Shown: one piece after another, positions 14,105-27,570 of the stretch | Layout of the letters: each line of letters opens with the position of its first letter | Position numbering within the stretch: the first letter of the stretch is position 1 | Assembly (NCBI RefSeq): GCF_003945595.2 | Contig: NW_024104998.1 | Coordinates: 4,211,790 to 4,275,789 of the forward strand | From: Pipra filicauda | Lineage: Eukaryota; Chordata; Aves; Passeriformes; Pipridae | Direction of reading: 5' to 3' | DNA length: 64,000 bases | The notes under the pieces: generated by a model | Database searches by the model: none | Told to the model about the DNA's origin: nothing | Seen by the model: the letters and a program-made list of their open reading frames with translations, nothing else | Translations under genes and position numbers: made by a program

Positions 14105-14620
14105 AGGACAAGGTGATGAATGTGAAAAAGGAAGGCCTAAGTTGGCTTAGACTTTTCAGCCTGGAATGAGACTACAAAAGGGAGAGTACTGAAAATAGAG
14201 ATTTCATATCATAGGCAGAATCATAAAGGAACCATGAATGGCATTGATGGGATGAAGGGGAGCAAAATCATTAGCTAAGAGAAAAGAGAAATGGTGGGAA
14301 ATGGGTTCAGAACGAGCTAAAAGAAAGCAGTTGTTAATAAAATGTGAAATTAAGCTGTGGAACTCCTTGCCATGGGATGTTGTCAGTACAAAGGCTTACA
14401 TGAGCACAAGAGAGGGCTGCCAAAATAGTGGGAAAGAGGGGTATTAAATCTATCTAGCTCAGTTAGTCGCTAAATCACAAATGGTGAAATTCCCAAAAAT
14501 ACTACATACTTGTCTTCCTCATGATCTGCTGTTGGCTGTTATTGGAGCAAGGCTGCTGGGCTGGATGGACTTTTGCTCTGGCCCACTAGGACCATCCTTG
14601 TGTTTTGATGAATATTCAGG
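14105..14620 (+). mobile_element. Ancient CR1/L3-like LINE 3' remnant
   Basis: Diverged sequence retains landmarks of the old amniote CR1/L3-type 3' region. They are 'gtggaactccttgcc', followed by the 'gatgttgt' block, a phrase about 'ctagctcagttagtcgctaaatc', and the tail 'gctgctgggctggatggactttt' with 'ctggcccactaggaccat' after it. The divergence is much greater than in the CR1 at 4172-4448, so this insertion probably predates modern birds. Borders are approximate and no coding capacity remains. Confidence 0.75.
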
Positions 14621-16492
14621 GACCCCGAACCGGAACAAATCACCCAGAACTGTAACAAATCACTCTGGCTGAGCCAGATGCCTTGCTGTCACAGAAACCA
14701 TGTCTGTCTCTGTGAACCTATAGAGAGCCACTTGCGAACTAGTGAAGTTTTTTCCATGTAAACTTAAAGCCAGTGTTTTGTTGTCTAGAAAGCCTTTCCA
14801 ACCTAAACTTACTTTTGATAAGCTTACACTTATTATTTGCTCCAGCCCTGTGGATTGTCTCTTTGGTGTACTTATTAAGAACTGTAGGCATTTTTTTTTT
14901 TGGTCAGATGTTTTGTTGTGCTATCCCAGATAAATTTTTTTGTGAATTTGTATTACTAAATTTATACGTGGTGTTCCCAGCAAGATCTTGGTAGTAGCAT
15001 CTGTATGTCCCTTTCTGCTCTGAAAATATAGCTTTTTCCAGTCATTATATTTTCTTTCTTCTGAACCAGCTTGTTTTAGTGATTTTTACTAGCTGCTTAT
15101 AGGAAGGTTATACACAAATTTTTTCCTTTTCTGCTGCTTCCAACTAACAGTTCATCACTTCTCATCAGAAACTAGTAGTCTCTGTGTTACTCTGTTCTTT
15201 GTTGTTACTTTTCATCCTGTTTCTGTCCTTAAGATTTGTTACCATTTTTCTTGTGTGTTGTTTCAGTCTGCACTGTACTTCTGCCACCTTCTAGTTTCAT
15301 GTTTTCTACGCATTTTAGTGGTGCTCACTTAAAGACATCAAAAAAATTCTAAATGAAAATGTTGAATCAAAAAATACTGAAGACCAGTCTTGGCAGAAGT
15401 CCATAACTAAAATCCTTCCACCTTTTTCTGAAAGAAAACTGTTGTTATCTCCTCTTGATCTGCTTTTCCTGCCATACTATTCTTGAACTAACCCCTCTCT
15501 TCTCAGCTCAACAAACTACTGCTCAGGTGGTAGTATAGCAGATTTCTTACTGAGTGAGACTAGAGTTGTTGTGCTTCTTTTGTATAAAGACTATTTGTAA
15601 TGGTGAAGAAAAGTTGAGTGTTTGATGTGGTTCAACTTTTAAGAATCATGAAACATTTTATTTGCTTTTTCTCTTTACCTCTGTGTTTTCATTCTTTCTT
15701 TGAAAGCATGCTCCAAGCAAGAGGCTATGCTGTCATCATTAATTGCATGTCCAGATAACTTTTCTCCACCTTTCCTCAATATTGAAATGAGGCAAAAAGT
15801 TTGTACTTGGATTTGATGCTGTTCTGAGAGACTTCCATATCATCACAGCCTTGCTTACTGTGAAATCAGAAGATAGTATTTCAATAAGAAAGATTATATA
15901 TTTTTTTTAAATTCACCTTTCAGAAGCTCCTGTGTTGCTGTCTGTGGTTGACATCCATCTCTGGTGCAGAGGACTGTAAAATTCTACATTATTTTCACTC
16001 TACTAAGAATAGTGATTTCTAACAGTTGCCCAGTGCTTTCTCTGTTGTGATTGTAGATGTTTGGCAGGCTTAGTTTGAACCAAGTTTATTCAAGGAGACA
16101 TCTCACCAATAATATTAATTTAGTCGTTTAGTACCTTTCATCACCCTGGCTAAGGTGAGAGCCTCTCACAGTGTCAGGATACTGCATTAGTCTGTTGTGC
16201 TCAGTTCTGCCAGGTTGATTCTTCTTGGATGTTGGGTCTGCAAGGCAGAGATGGTGCCAAATCCCCTTGTCTAGAAGGATGCTGAAATTTCTGCTATTCC
16301 TGTCTCTGAATGGCTACTCAATACAGTTAGTACCAAGAGACCACGAGAAATCTGTGAGTGCAGGGGGAGCTAGGCATGTGGGAATCCCAAACTGCTCATC
16401 CGTGTTCATGAGGTGGCTCTTCTCTGCCTCCTCTTGTGCTGGCACTAAACCACTCGACTTGGACTGCACAGAAATGGTTAACATTTTTTCTG

Positions 16493-16548
16493 TAGGGTTA
16501 ATTTGACTGTTTTAGCTCTTTAGGGTTAACGTGAATGTTTTAGGTCTT
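16493..16548. repeat. 28-bp imperfect tandem duplication
   Basis: Two adjacent 28-base units (16493-16520 and 16521-16548) match at 24 of 28 positions. Each begins TAGGGTTAA and ends with a TTTTAG-CTT block. The four differences make this an older duplication than the one at 12258. Confidence 0.9.
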
Positions 16549-19500
16549 TGGCCTGGTATACTGTGTGGTCAGACAAGCACCAGTGTGAGAAGGAAAGGGA
16601 GGGAGGAAGAAGCACTGTGCCTTGAACTGTTTCAGCGTGGGGACATGCTGAAAATAACTAAGTTCTGGACGTGCTAACAGAGTGCTCTCATGTGTTCTCT
16701 TCAACATGACAGCTGGACAGATGTGTCCATCTCCAATCCTAGAGCATTAGCCAAGACACTGTACCAGATCTGTAACCCCTGCCTCTGAGCTGCTCATGGA
16801 TGCTTTTGCCACACAGCCTGGCCTCCATCAAGAAGGTGGCTTGTGTCTGACCAGCTTGGGTTGTTGGCTGAGCATGGTCACCTCTGCCTGTGGCTGACCC
16901 AGTAAACAAAGTGCTTGCTTGGGTGGAATTATCTAGTTCTGGAGATAGCTGCTTTGCTTTTGGGATTGGATCCAGAGATGAGAAAGTAACTGCTGAAGTT
17001 GCTTGCCAAGGCAGATATCAAATCTGATGAGGGATCAGGCCTTGAGGTTAACTGACAGCAATTATCTGTACCATAGCTATATACTGAGTGATTCTTCTGT
17101 GTTTTGTTTTGTGTTCTGTTTTGTTTTGAAAAGGTGATGTCTCACAGTGCTAGTTTGTGTGTAATTCAAGGGAAATACCAGCCCTCGTCTTGGCAAGTAC
17201 AGCAAAGTACAACCTTTTGCGTACAAACCTTGACATTTTGGTGACAACTATGGTAACAATGAGAAATTAAAATGTAAATGTCTGATACATTCTCACGTTC
17301 TTATTCGGGATAGAGGCTCCTCCAAAAGCAACCCCTGCTTTGGTAAGGAAACAAGTGATTTCAAAAACAAGCATGTTGAAATCATCAGGCCATTGTACCT
17401 GTTTTTATAGTCTGTCTTTTTTCTTAGCCATTTGTTTGCATAGCCCTAACTCTTTTCAACCATTTTGTTCCCTTTTCATTAGAAGATGCTTCCCCTCAGC
17501 ACTAGTCATGGTGGCAGCTTGTGCACAGTGACAGGGCTGGGTGTGTCAGGGGAGAGCGATGGAAGGTTGTCATCGCCACAGGTCATAAATAAGTGTATTG
17601 TGTGCAGTTGATAATATGCAACAAGTGTGGTTTAGTAAGATGAGCTCCCAGCCCTTCCTGCAGAAGGGGATACATACCTTCCTTTACTCTGGCAGATTTC
17701 TGAGATATGATAGGAGGCACGAAAGAAATGTAACTTCTACAGCCAAGTTTCTGGTGTGTTACACTTTCATGTGTTCTTAATGATAGAAAGCTGGGGTGGG
17801 TGCTGTGCTGTCAGACTCGCTGTCAGCGTTAGCTGGTTATGAATCCACACTTCGCATTTGCACGTATTTCTTTTTTCTTAAAGGCTGCTCATTTGTGCAG
17901 TTACACACAAACGGCATGGACGTGAGCCTCTGCATCTCTCTTCTCTCCCTCTGATACTCAGATTTGGGTAATCAGGGCAGTTGCAGTTTGAAATTTGCAA
18001 TTGTAACATTATCTGTTAGAAGTAAAGAAGAAGAAAAAAAAACCTGCTAAAATCAGTAGTGTAGAACATACTAGAACAACTAGAAAATACTAGATTGCTT
18101 CAGATAAACCTGACCATTATCGTGTGCAATTAGACCAAGTGTTTTAAAGGATTAATAAATATTATATTTTGAGAGATTGATTAGTGGTAGGAAGTAAGGC
18201 TGCCAGTGAATTTTTTTTAGAGTCCAAATGGGAAGATCTCTTATTAAAATTTATCCAGTTGTTTAGCTTTTCTTAACAGAAGGTTCATAGGCCTTAGAAA
18301 CAAATGTGATATGAAATTTCAAGCTCAATAGTCACCTGCTTTTAAAGAAAAATAGTAATATTCCATAATTTCAGAAAACAATGCAGTAAGTGCTTTTTGC
18401 TGTCAGCATATGCCCGTTTGTTTACATCTGTTTGTATTCTAAACTGTTTTGATTTTTGTTTTGTTAATTTTGTTCTTAGTTGTAGAAGCCCTTATAGGGT
18501 CCCAAGGATTTAACTGGCTTGCTTTCTACCCTCTTTTTCCTAAACAGCGACCATACCAAGGGTGTGAAAAATCCTCTACCGAGCATTGCCTTGTAATTTG
18601 TTAACACTGCTGATTTGCCTCTGCTTGGCTTCATTTCACTCTTTAGGTCTCCTTCTCCTCTTCATGGCATTCGCTGTTTTGAGGAATTTTTTACCAACTT
18701 GTCCTCTGCCAGATAAAGGGAGGGATGAATGGAAAAGAGTGCTTTCTTATACCTGTTTTATTAAGAGAGCCTTGTTGTTCCTAATCGACCTCTAATTTGT
18801 CTCCGTTTCTTCTTACTTAATCTCATTTTGCCCCTATCTCCAAACTTCCTCTCCCTCATCTTCATGACTCCTCCCTCCCTGATCTTTGGTTTGGATGAAG
18901 CCAGGAGGAGTGGTTAGATGCCAGAATAGCTCAGTTATTACTTACACAGGGAAACTTCATCCTGTCTGACAAGCATACTGTTCGTAGCCTTGAGGGATAT
19001 ACCTGAAGGGCACAGAGTTTCCACTCAAAATTTAAGTAGATTAGATTATGTGTACATATTTGTTGTGACTTGGCAGGTATCCCAGTGCCTGAGGTCTTAA
19101 AACATATACTTTGCTATACTCGAGGCAAGCTCAACTGCATGTTTCAAAAGATGCTCTGGAGAGATGGGAGGCTGCTGTTTGGAGTTCACAAAAGTGTTAT
19201 CCTCTCTAGATCTGATACAACTCAGGAATTCTGACTACTGTTCTGTCTAGTCCTGTATTTTGTCTTAATATGAGGTGCTATTAGATGCTTCAAGGGGTGG
19301 TATAACCGTAAGATACAAAGGAAAAGATCCTCTCTTTTTTAACTCTGTGCTGGTTTGTATTTTGCCCTTGAAAAAGAGGGTTGGCATTATTTTTTTCCTG
19401 AAGCCATCTTGAAATCGTATTAATTCTGGATGATCCAGTTATTTATGTAAATCTTGTCTGTCTAATTGTGTGCTATCTTCTAGCAGCAACGGGCTAATAC

Positions 19501-21645
19501 TTTACTGTTTAAAAATAAAGTTTTGGTGTTTATTAGTTTAAAATCTGCTATGCTGTGGTTTTATTGAGTATCTCTCTCTGTCATAAAAACAGATGAAACC
19601 ATCTGAAAAAGTTAATTCTACTGCCAATAACGTCAATAGTTTTATCTTGTTAAGAAAAAAAACCCCAAAACAATCAATCATAAAAATGCAACCCCAAAAT
19701 TCAGGTGCTGCAGATACACTGGAAGGAACCGTAAAGTTAAAACAGCTGTATTTTATGAAATTCTGTTTGGTATGGCATTTTTCCTTATAAGGACCAATGA
19801 CCAATTGTTTTGATTATTTAGAAGGAAAAAATTCCATGAGAACTGTTACTGAAAATTACTAACTTGGCGTTAGTGATCTGTCGCTCTCTTACAGCATTTG
19901 ATGCAATACTGAAGTTAAGATCTAGTGCTTCAGCTGTTCCTGTGTGACCCATTTATTATATTTTCTTGTAAATTGCTAATGATATCTGTAAATAAATACT
20001 GCTCCTGTTTGTAGTGGTGTCTTCTTAACATCCAGGCCTTTGTAAATAATGAACAGCCTGTGTATCTAATAGAAAGCTCCAACACTTGATTCGTGGTGCA
20101 CAGTGACCTACAGACTTTTTCACCAAGGATCTGAAGTGATTCCTCAGGTTTTGCCATTAGAGCAGTGAAGCCTTGGAAGCAGGAGTGTGGCTCTGCAACT
20201 GCTTGTGGCCAGTGGAGGCCCTGCAAGACCAGAGTGGCTAGGGCTGCACTCTAGAAACTAGGGGTGGTTGGGTCAGGTTGCAAGAGGAGGGCAGACTTGA
20301 CAGAGAGGTAGGCTGGGTTTGCTTAAGTAGTTTTGTTTCTTTTTCAAAGTAAAGTCTGGAAGTTGATAAAAACGTGTATGTTGATATGCCTTAGATGTGA
20401 GCTGCTTTTGCTCAAAATTGCAGAGGGGTATGTGAGAGAGATGGGACCAGGACTTAGCAGATTTGAAATATATATATCCATCTGACCCATTCTTTTGGTA
20501 TCTTAGTGGCTTAGAGATGATCTGCTTGAAAACAGTTACTACAAACCAGTTTGTATTATCTACTGCAGTAGTCTCTTAAAGGTAGAGGATAAGGAATAAC
20601 CTATTGTGGGGAATTTTTTTTCTTTACATTATGCATGATATTCTTTCTGTACATTGAAAAAGAGATTCTCCCTAACAAACAGAAACTGCATGCAAAATTT
20701 ACTTCACTTTCTGTTCTTTACTTCTGTTTTGTTTTTCGAAGTATGGAAACATAGGATTCACTCAAGCAGACAATAGGTAGAATTGTCCCTTTGTGAACTT
20801 TAAAATAGATGAAGTGAGAAAGAATGTCTAGGCTGATGATTACTGGGAAATAATTAGTAAAACCAATGTACTATGGCTTAGTCCACAGTAGGATGTTACC
20901 TTGAACACACTTCAGATCCTTTACAGCTTCATGTGTCCATACTGAACTTAATTCTCAGTGTTGCATCACGAAGGACTACTTACTTTTTAGTAAATGCTTG
21001 TTGTGGTGAGTTAGTTTCCACTTTAAGGTTTCTTTGGGTTAATTGCTTATAATATACTGGAGTTTGTATTTGGAGTTTGTATTCCTACTTGGCTCACTAC
21101 CCATGTCCTTCTTTACTCCAGGATCATCCTGAGGGGATGCTCCACACATTTTGACAGGTAGGCAAGAGCGGCTGCTCTTTGTGGTGGTGGTTGCAAGCAA
21201 GTTGCTTGGAATAATCAATTAGTTATGAAGAGTCTGCCAAGGCTCTGGGTGGCCTCCAGTTCATATATGACTGACCCTACTCAGATATGAATTGCTATGG
21301 GATAGACAGGTACAGGTCACTCCCCACATAAGTGAAAGAGAGAAAGCACACCTGGACCTGGCCTTGGGGATGAATCAGCAGAAGGGACCACAAAAGATGT
21401 AGCAGAAGACAAAGAGACACAACAGGATTCTTGATCAGTGCCTTCATACATGCTCTGGGCTGTGGTTTTGCAAGTGACATTGCCACCAAATCCACCAGCA
21501 ATTTATTTTTTTTCTCTCGGATGGTGCACAATGCCACAGCCTGAGGTAACTGGGTAAAAACCCGGCAAGAAAAGGTCAATAACCTCACCCGTGCCATAGT
21601 GTCTGTCTGGGCCTGGGCCTGCTGCAAAGCTCTGTGTTTCATCAG

Positions 21646-21709
21646 CTGTGAACAATACCCAAGAAACGGCTACAGGATCCTGCAGAGGCTGGAGGAGGAA
21701 ACTAATCTG
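21646..21709 (+). other. Candidate untranslated PLAG1 exon (64 nt)
   Basis: A consensus splice donor, CTG followed by GTAAGT, lies at 21710-21715. An acceptor-like pyrimidine stretch ending in ATCAG lies at 21641-21645. The 64 bases between are more GC-rich than the surrounding intron. Vertebrate PLAG1 has two or more short non-coding exons before its coding exons, and the strand is right for one. No transcript was available, the acceptor is only moderate, and such pairs arise by chance in 39 kb, so this is a hypothesis. Confidence 0.3.
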
Positions 21710-23584
21710 GTAAGTATTGCATGCCCAATTGCACAGTGTTATATATTAGTCTCTCCAAATGGGCCATTAGTCTAGGCAGGCTACATCTTTTGTAAACCTA
21801 ATAACCTCCCTTCTCCCCCCCCCCCTCCGTTTTTTTCCTTGGAGTGGGGCAGGGGAGAAAAATTCCCCTGATTTCCTAATCTATAACACACAGTAACTTG
21901 ACAGGAGGGTTTAAACTACTTTTTCTGGAGTGGAGCTCTACCGCTCAGGTAGCAGACTTTCCCTGGACATTTCACTTAGCTGTTCTCAGACTTAGATCAG
22001 ACTCCTGTTTTATTTATTTTCTGTGGGCTCCTCATCCACACAGATGCACTGTGTGCATCGCTGGCCACCTCCAAACTTCTGCACTCCAGCTACTGTCTCT
22101 CCATCCTGTCATTTCTCTTACGCTCTCACCCAGAGTATCAACTTTTACTGTTAGTATCCCCTACCCCTATCCCTGGTCTTTGCTCAGCTAACCTTGCCTG
22201 CATATCAGTCCAGCTGTACTGAAGGACTTTTTGGAAACTTTACACTGTCAGCTCCCTGGTACTTCCATGTCTTCTCCTTCCCCTCATTCTCTGCGCTCTC
22301 TACCCTCAATTTAAAAGACCCATTCCATGAGGAATAGCATCAAGTTATCTTCTCTGCCCAAATCAGTTGTTTTCACTGTCCAGATCTTTGCAACTCTGTC
22401 CCGTACCTGCCTTGCCCTATTTGGAAACCCTGGCTGGAAAATCTCCAGGAGGAGAGCGGTGACCTTGCTCTTGGTGCTGATGTCACCATGGAGCACAATG
22501 CTCTCTCCCTGCCTTTGGGGGGTCCCTGGGGCTGTGGGGAAGGCATGAAGCAGCCCAGCCCAGCTAGACACAGCAAGGAGCTGCCTGTGTTAGCTGAGCT
22601 GAAGCCATGGCATGGCTCACGTCCACGCTCCCTGGAGCTCTGCTCCTCATGTAGGTGCAAGGGGAGATAGTTTGAAGGCTGGAGGGAACCGTGTGTACGA
22701 AGGCATGCACAGACATAGAGAGTGGGTGTTGTTACATGGGACTGTGTTTCTTCCTGCCACTGCCTACACCCCTGCCCGGGTGACATCCTTCAGTTTCTCC
22801 AATACCCGACTCTACAAATACAAGTGCTCTTGATCACACTTTTTGATGCCTTTGCATTTTTCTTCTTTGCTCTCGTTCCCCTCACTGAAATGTCATCTTC
22901 TCATCAGTCTTACTTTAAAGCTTTAATGATATATTTCTTTGCTGTGCCAAGTCCCAAACGTGAGTTGCACTTTTCTGCCTCCTTTCGCAGCTGATTTGAT
23001 CTCCTCTCATTTCCTCCTCACTAATCACAGCCTTCTCCAGCTTTGGTTATGCTGCCCCCCTGCTCCAGACCTTAGTCATGCTCAGAGTGTTTATACATCT
23101 TAATGCAGTCTCAAGTATAAAGCTGTACTGTCATGGAGTTTCATTAGTGTGCTCAATCTTCACTCAGGGTGAAGTACACAAAGAATTTTGAATTGTGTTG
23201 CTGTTCTAAAACTTTTATTTAGTAGAGTGAGCTTGTGTAGATCTAACAATGTCTACAGAATTTTCTTAGCTTTGTGTAATTTTTAGAAGCCATAAAAAGC
23301 ATGAAAAAGTGTGTGGGAGGGAGGTTTGATGCAAAAAGCGCAGGTAAAGGAGGTGTTGGGTTGTTGGGGTTTCTTTTCCCTTTAAAGAAATGCTCTGCTA
23401 GCACTGCTGGATGAGCTTGTCAATAGGTAACCTTGCAGTGCATTATCACAAGTTTGCCTGTTGTCTTTATAAATGAGATCCTTAAGTCTCCCAGGAATTT
23501 TCTAGGGAGTAATATCCTCTAGGATAAGGACAGCTAGTTGCATGTGTATGCAATTAAATATGTAACGCCTACTAGTTTTTTCTT

Positions 23585-23603
23585 AAAAAAAAAAAAAAAA
23601 AAA
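23585..23603. repeat. A19 run followed by AAAAC-type repeat
   Basis: Nineteen A are followed by a C6 tract and several CAAAA units up to about 23636. It is a simple repeat with no element recognised upstream. Confidence 0.8.
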
Positions 23604-26600
23604 TCCCCCCAACAAAACAAAACAAAAAAAACCCTAAAAGCAGAACACTTCATACTCAAATGCCTATCCAACAGTGTCTGACATTTCAATTTTTGAAACA
23701 ATAGCAACCAACTTTCCCCATTTTGTATGTCCCAGAAAAACCTACAACAGCATATGTAATATTTGGAAGTAATTTGGAAGGCATCCTGCAGTTTTGAAGG
23801 GCACACGGTGAAAAGAAAAGTTGGGAGAAAAGAATCTGAATGTGGTCATGAGGGAAGAAACTAGTTAGCAGTATTAAAATAGAGTTTGTAATGAGTGGGT
23901 TGACTAGTAACATCTTTATTTTTTTTCTGATTTTTCTTAGCACATAAAAAAGCTGCAGCCCATATGAAGAGGGGAATTAGTAGCTAAAAGATAGCCATCA
24001 GATTTCTGAAGATAAATGAAAGGTGGATCTGAACCTTGACATTGTCAGCTCAGCAAAGGCAGAGTGGTGAAAGGAGGGTTTCCTGGAGAATACCCAGAAG
24101 ATTGTGATGGATTATGCATTTCTGGAAGGGGACAAGAAACAGGCAATACAAAGGTGCTAAACATAAACAGTTGTAACAAAACACGGTTCAAGCATTTTGT
24201 CTCCAACACCCTGCAAAACATAGAAGATGTTCCATATTGAGACCACTATGTCAGTTGAACTGAAGTGCTTCCTGACTCTTCTGATTCTTGTGTACATCAT
24301 CTAGAGGAGCACTCTGTGCATGACCTGCTTTGTTTTTAAGGTCATTATTTTTCATTGAAAAAAATTCACTGTCAGCTAAATCAGTAAATAAATCAATTTT
24401 ACTAAACACCCGTCTGAAAAATAAATGGAACACATGACTATTGTAAAACTCATCTCCTCACAACTTTTTAAAAATAAAATTAAACTAAACATATCTTTTT
24501 GATTGCAAATTTTTTGTTAGCCTCCAGCTACTTTCCCACAGCGTGAAAGGAGCTCAAGCGTCTTGTTGGAGAGCACTTTTAGAGGAACACATTCTACAGG
24601 ATTCACAAAAGCATTTCCGTTTCGTGTTTCCATCTGCCCTCCAGGATTTCTTCTCATAACGTGCATGAAACGTTGATGCATACCATACATCATAAGACTA
24701 TTTTTGTTCCATCTTTTTTGTCACCATCTTCCTTCCACCTTTCTGGAAGCCTGTCGCACTGGCAGTCTGCAGCTGTTTAAGGCAACATCTTGCATGTGTT
24801 TTTCTCCCATTACCTAATGTAGGATTGAAAATCAGGGAAGCGGAGTCTACTAAGTTGCTTTAAAAAAAGAGGAGGGCTCATAAGTGTCCTGGTGTCTGTG
24901 GAGAATAAAAATTACTTTTCAGGACATGGGTCTTTTGTCGTAGATCATGCATTATTAGTACTGGTGAATGCTTAATGTGGTAAACTGTGTCCAGCAAGAT
25001 GTGTAGGAATATGACAGTGTGTTGACAAAGTCTTAAGCCTGTACATTTGGGAGATGGAGCTGGGATAGAGTAGTGCAACAGGTATGTGTTTCATAACCTG
25101 TGGGAACAGGGAACCCTATTGCTGTGTCTTGACATGACATTCAGAAACCCCCGTGTGCTACTATGTTTGGTGACCACGGTTATGACATTTCATCAGGCTG
25201 ACAGGAGCACCCAAAATGGTTTTACATTGGTGCAGCTCCAGGGCAGAATCTGCGTGGACTTCTAGCAGGTTCTGGCTTTGCTGCCTAAAACTGATCCAGT
25301 AGTTGCTGCTGGTCACCTGAATCCAAATATTGTAATCCAGGTGACTATTCTGGATACTAACTGTCTGGCTTATCTCCCTCTGCTGTGTTCAGTCATGTAG
25401 CTCTAAGTTATGCATGACTGCTTTTAGCTGTTCGCTAATCTGGCATCAGTATCAGAATTCTTATAGATTCAAATGTGCATCCCAAAATGACATGTGTAGC
25501 ACATCACAGCGCTCTGGAGCAGAATGTTTGACATACTGAATGGGAGATGGGAACAAATGCAGAGCTATGCACTTACCTCATTCACAAGGATGTTCTCATA
25601 GCAAAATGGTGTGAAGGACTCTGTGAAGTCACTCTAGTGACTTTTAGGTGTATGCTTATATCATCGTGTAGACAAAGCTGGTGCGTGAACAAGAGTCAGA
25701 AATACATTCGTTGTCTCTGCTGTGCAGCTTCAGAAAGGCTCATTGATTATAGCTTTGAAGAGGGATTTGCTTTGTTGTTATCCTAAATATTCTGCATCTT
25801 CAGTTATCCTTCCCTAAGGCTTTTGTGTTTTAGGTCATTGATACAATCATCCAACATCACAGCTGTAGCAGTAGCAAAAGCAGTCATGGCTAAATGTGAC
25901 TCTTTCTATTCACTATAAAGCTACAATAATCTATGAAGTATTTTCTTTTCACATAGAACAGCAGTTCCTTGACTCTAGGCTGTAGTGAAAGTTAGGGGCT
26001 GCTTGGAAATTGGCCACTCTTTCTTACTTGTTGCCTTTTTATGAGGGCTGGGATAAGGTGAAGAGGAAACAGGGCAACCAGAATCAGCATTTTAATTTTA
26101 ATAGCTCCAATAAATAATATGAAAATCAGAGGTTATGAAAAAAGCACTGTTAAACCCTGTCACAGCTATTGCACCCAGGCAATGCTGTTCAGGCAGTGGG
26201 ACTCAGGGCAGGGCTGGACTTCTGCTGCAGGGTTTGGACTATTGCACAGCTACCACCTACAGCCAGGATACAGTGTATGTACTGGGGAGACTACCCTCCC
26301 CAGTGACTGTCTCTCAGTCACTTTATTTCTGTCCTTCATGAGTTGTCTTTTTGTTCCCAACCATCTAGTGTAACGTCATGAAGAAAGTTATCTCCCATGA
26401 AAGGCCTTGTCCTAGTACGGTCCTTGCAGCTTCTGTGTGGTATTGTGATTTTTTTTCAGCCACTGCCTTGCTCCTCTTATTTGAGCTTGTGTTAGCTAGC
26501 GGGACTAGAGCACCAGAAACCATTTACCTGACTGATAGCTGAAACTGTTAAAAACATCTTGAATTACAATTTGAGTTAGGTGACTGTCTCAAAAAGCAAA

Positions 26601-26679
26601 ACTTGGAACTTCATATCCTCTGTGTGCTCTGCAACCTAATTATGTTGTTTAAATGGTACATGCTAAAGTGTTCAGGTTC

Positions 26680-27570
26680 ATTGTGGAGAACAATGGAAGG
26701 ATGTTAAAGTGCTGAGGATGTTTGTGCAACAAAATGGGTGATAAAATTCAGTGTAGGTAAATGAGGATAACTGAGAAGGATAACTAGGCAGAACAATCCC
26801 AATTATATATTAGGTTATGAGTTTGAGCTGGGTATTACCATTGAGGAGTAAGATTTGGGGATTGTGATTGGGGATCCTATGAGATCATGAGCTCATTGGT
26901 CACCAAAACACAACTCAAATGTCAGAGTAAAGAAATTCAGAATAAATTTGAGAATGTCATTATGAGAGTGTATGGTCCAATTGCCTTCTGAGTGCTGTGT
27001 GTACTTCTGGAGCTTTCAAAGGTTTATTAAAACTAGAAGAGGCTTAGAGAAGGTTGGCAAGGATGATGAGCTAGATGGAGTGGCTTCCATTTAAGAACAT
27101 TTCTGTAAACTAGGACTTTGGTCTAGGATAAGAATGACTTGAGAGCAATATCGTGGAGATCTGCAGAGAAGGAAGATGAAGACAACTTCCTTTCAAAACA
27201 AAAGTATACACAGGAGGAAAGGCAGATTCAGAGCCTTCAAAAAGAAGAGGTTCTCCATGACATCAGTAGTGGAGAGACCTGTGGGATGACTTGTCAAATA
27301 TATGCAGTAGATATTATAAACTGATACGGTTTCCAGGGGAAGCATGGACTATTGCTTGGAAGGGCGATGTGCTGAAAGTTGCTAAACTAACAGAAATAAC
27401 ATATGGTTCAGGAAGTTCCTGACATCAAAGTAGTTGGTGGTCAGAAGAGTGTCAGTGAGAATTGTCACACATCTGTGACCTCTTCTGAACTTTTGGCTAT
27501 TACTGAAGACGGAATACTGGCCGAGATGTACCGCTAATCTAGCCTGCACGTTCAGTCTCACTTAAGGTGT
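26680..27570 (+). mobile_element. Ancient CR1/L3-like LINE 3' remnant
   Basis: Long degenerate copy of the C-terminal coding region and 3' end of a CR1/L3-type LINE. Landmarks include a 'gatttggggattgtg' block, 'gtgctgtgtgtacttctgg', 'gaggcttagagaaggttggcaaggatgatgag', 'gcatggactattgcttgg', and a tail 'ggaatactggccgagatg' matching the family's tail. The short open frame at 27139-27324 falls inside it and is not an independent gene. Many indels and stops show it is long dead. Borders are approximate. Confidence 0.7.

Larger units (their letters stand above)
14621..26679. other. Non-coding, presumed PLAG1 intron
   Basis: No coding gene recognised. T-rich pyrimidine stretches dominate 14700-16100. 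Slightly GC-richer patches at 16200-17000 and 21900-22800 give several overlapping open frames on both strands (for example 22311-22786), the usual signature of chance frames. A C13 run occurs near 21817-21829. A possible untranslated exon at 21646-21709 is listed separately. Confidence 0.5.

Noticed and set aside
22311..22786. Overlapping frames on both strands up to 137 codons
   Set aside because: Several frames open on both strands at once, which is typical of locally GC-richer non-coding DNA.
27139..27324. 61-codon frame with a charged N-terminal half
   Set aside because: It lies within the old CR1/L3-like remnant and has no separate support.
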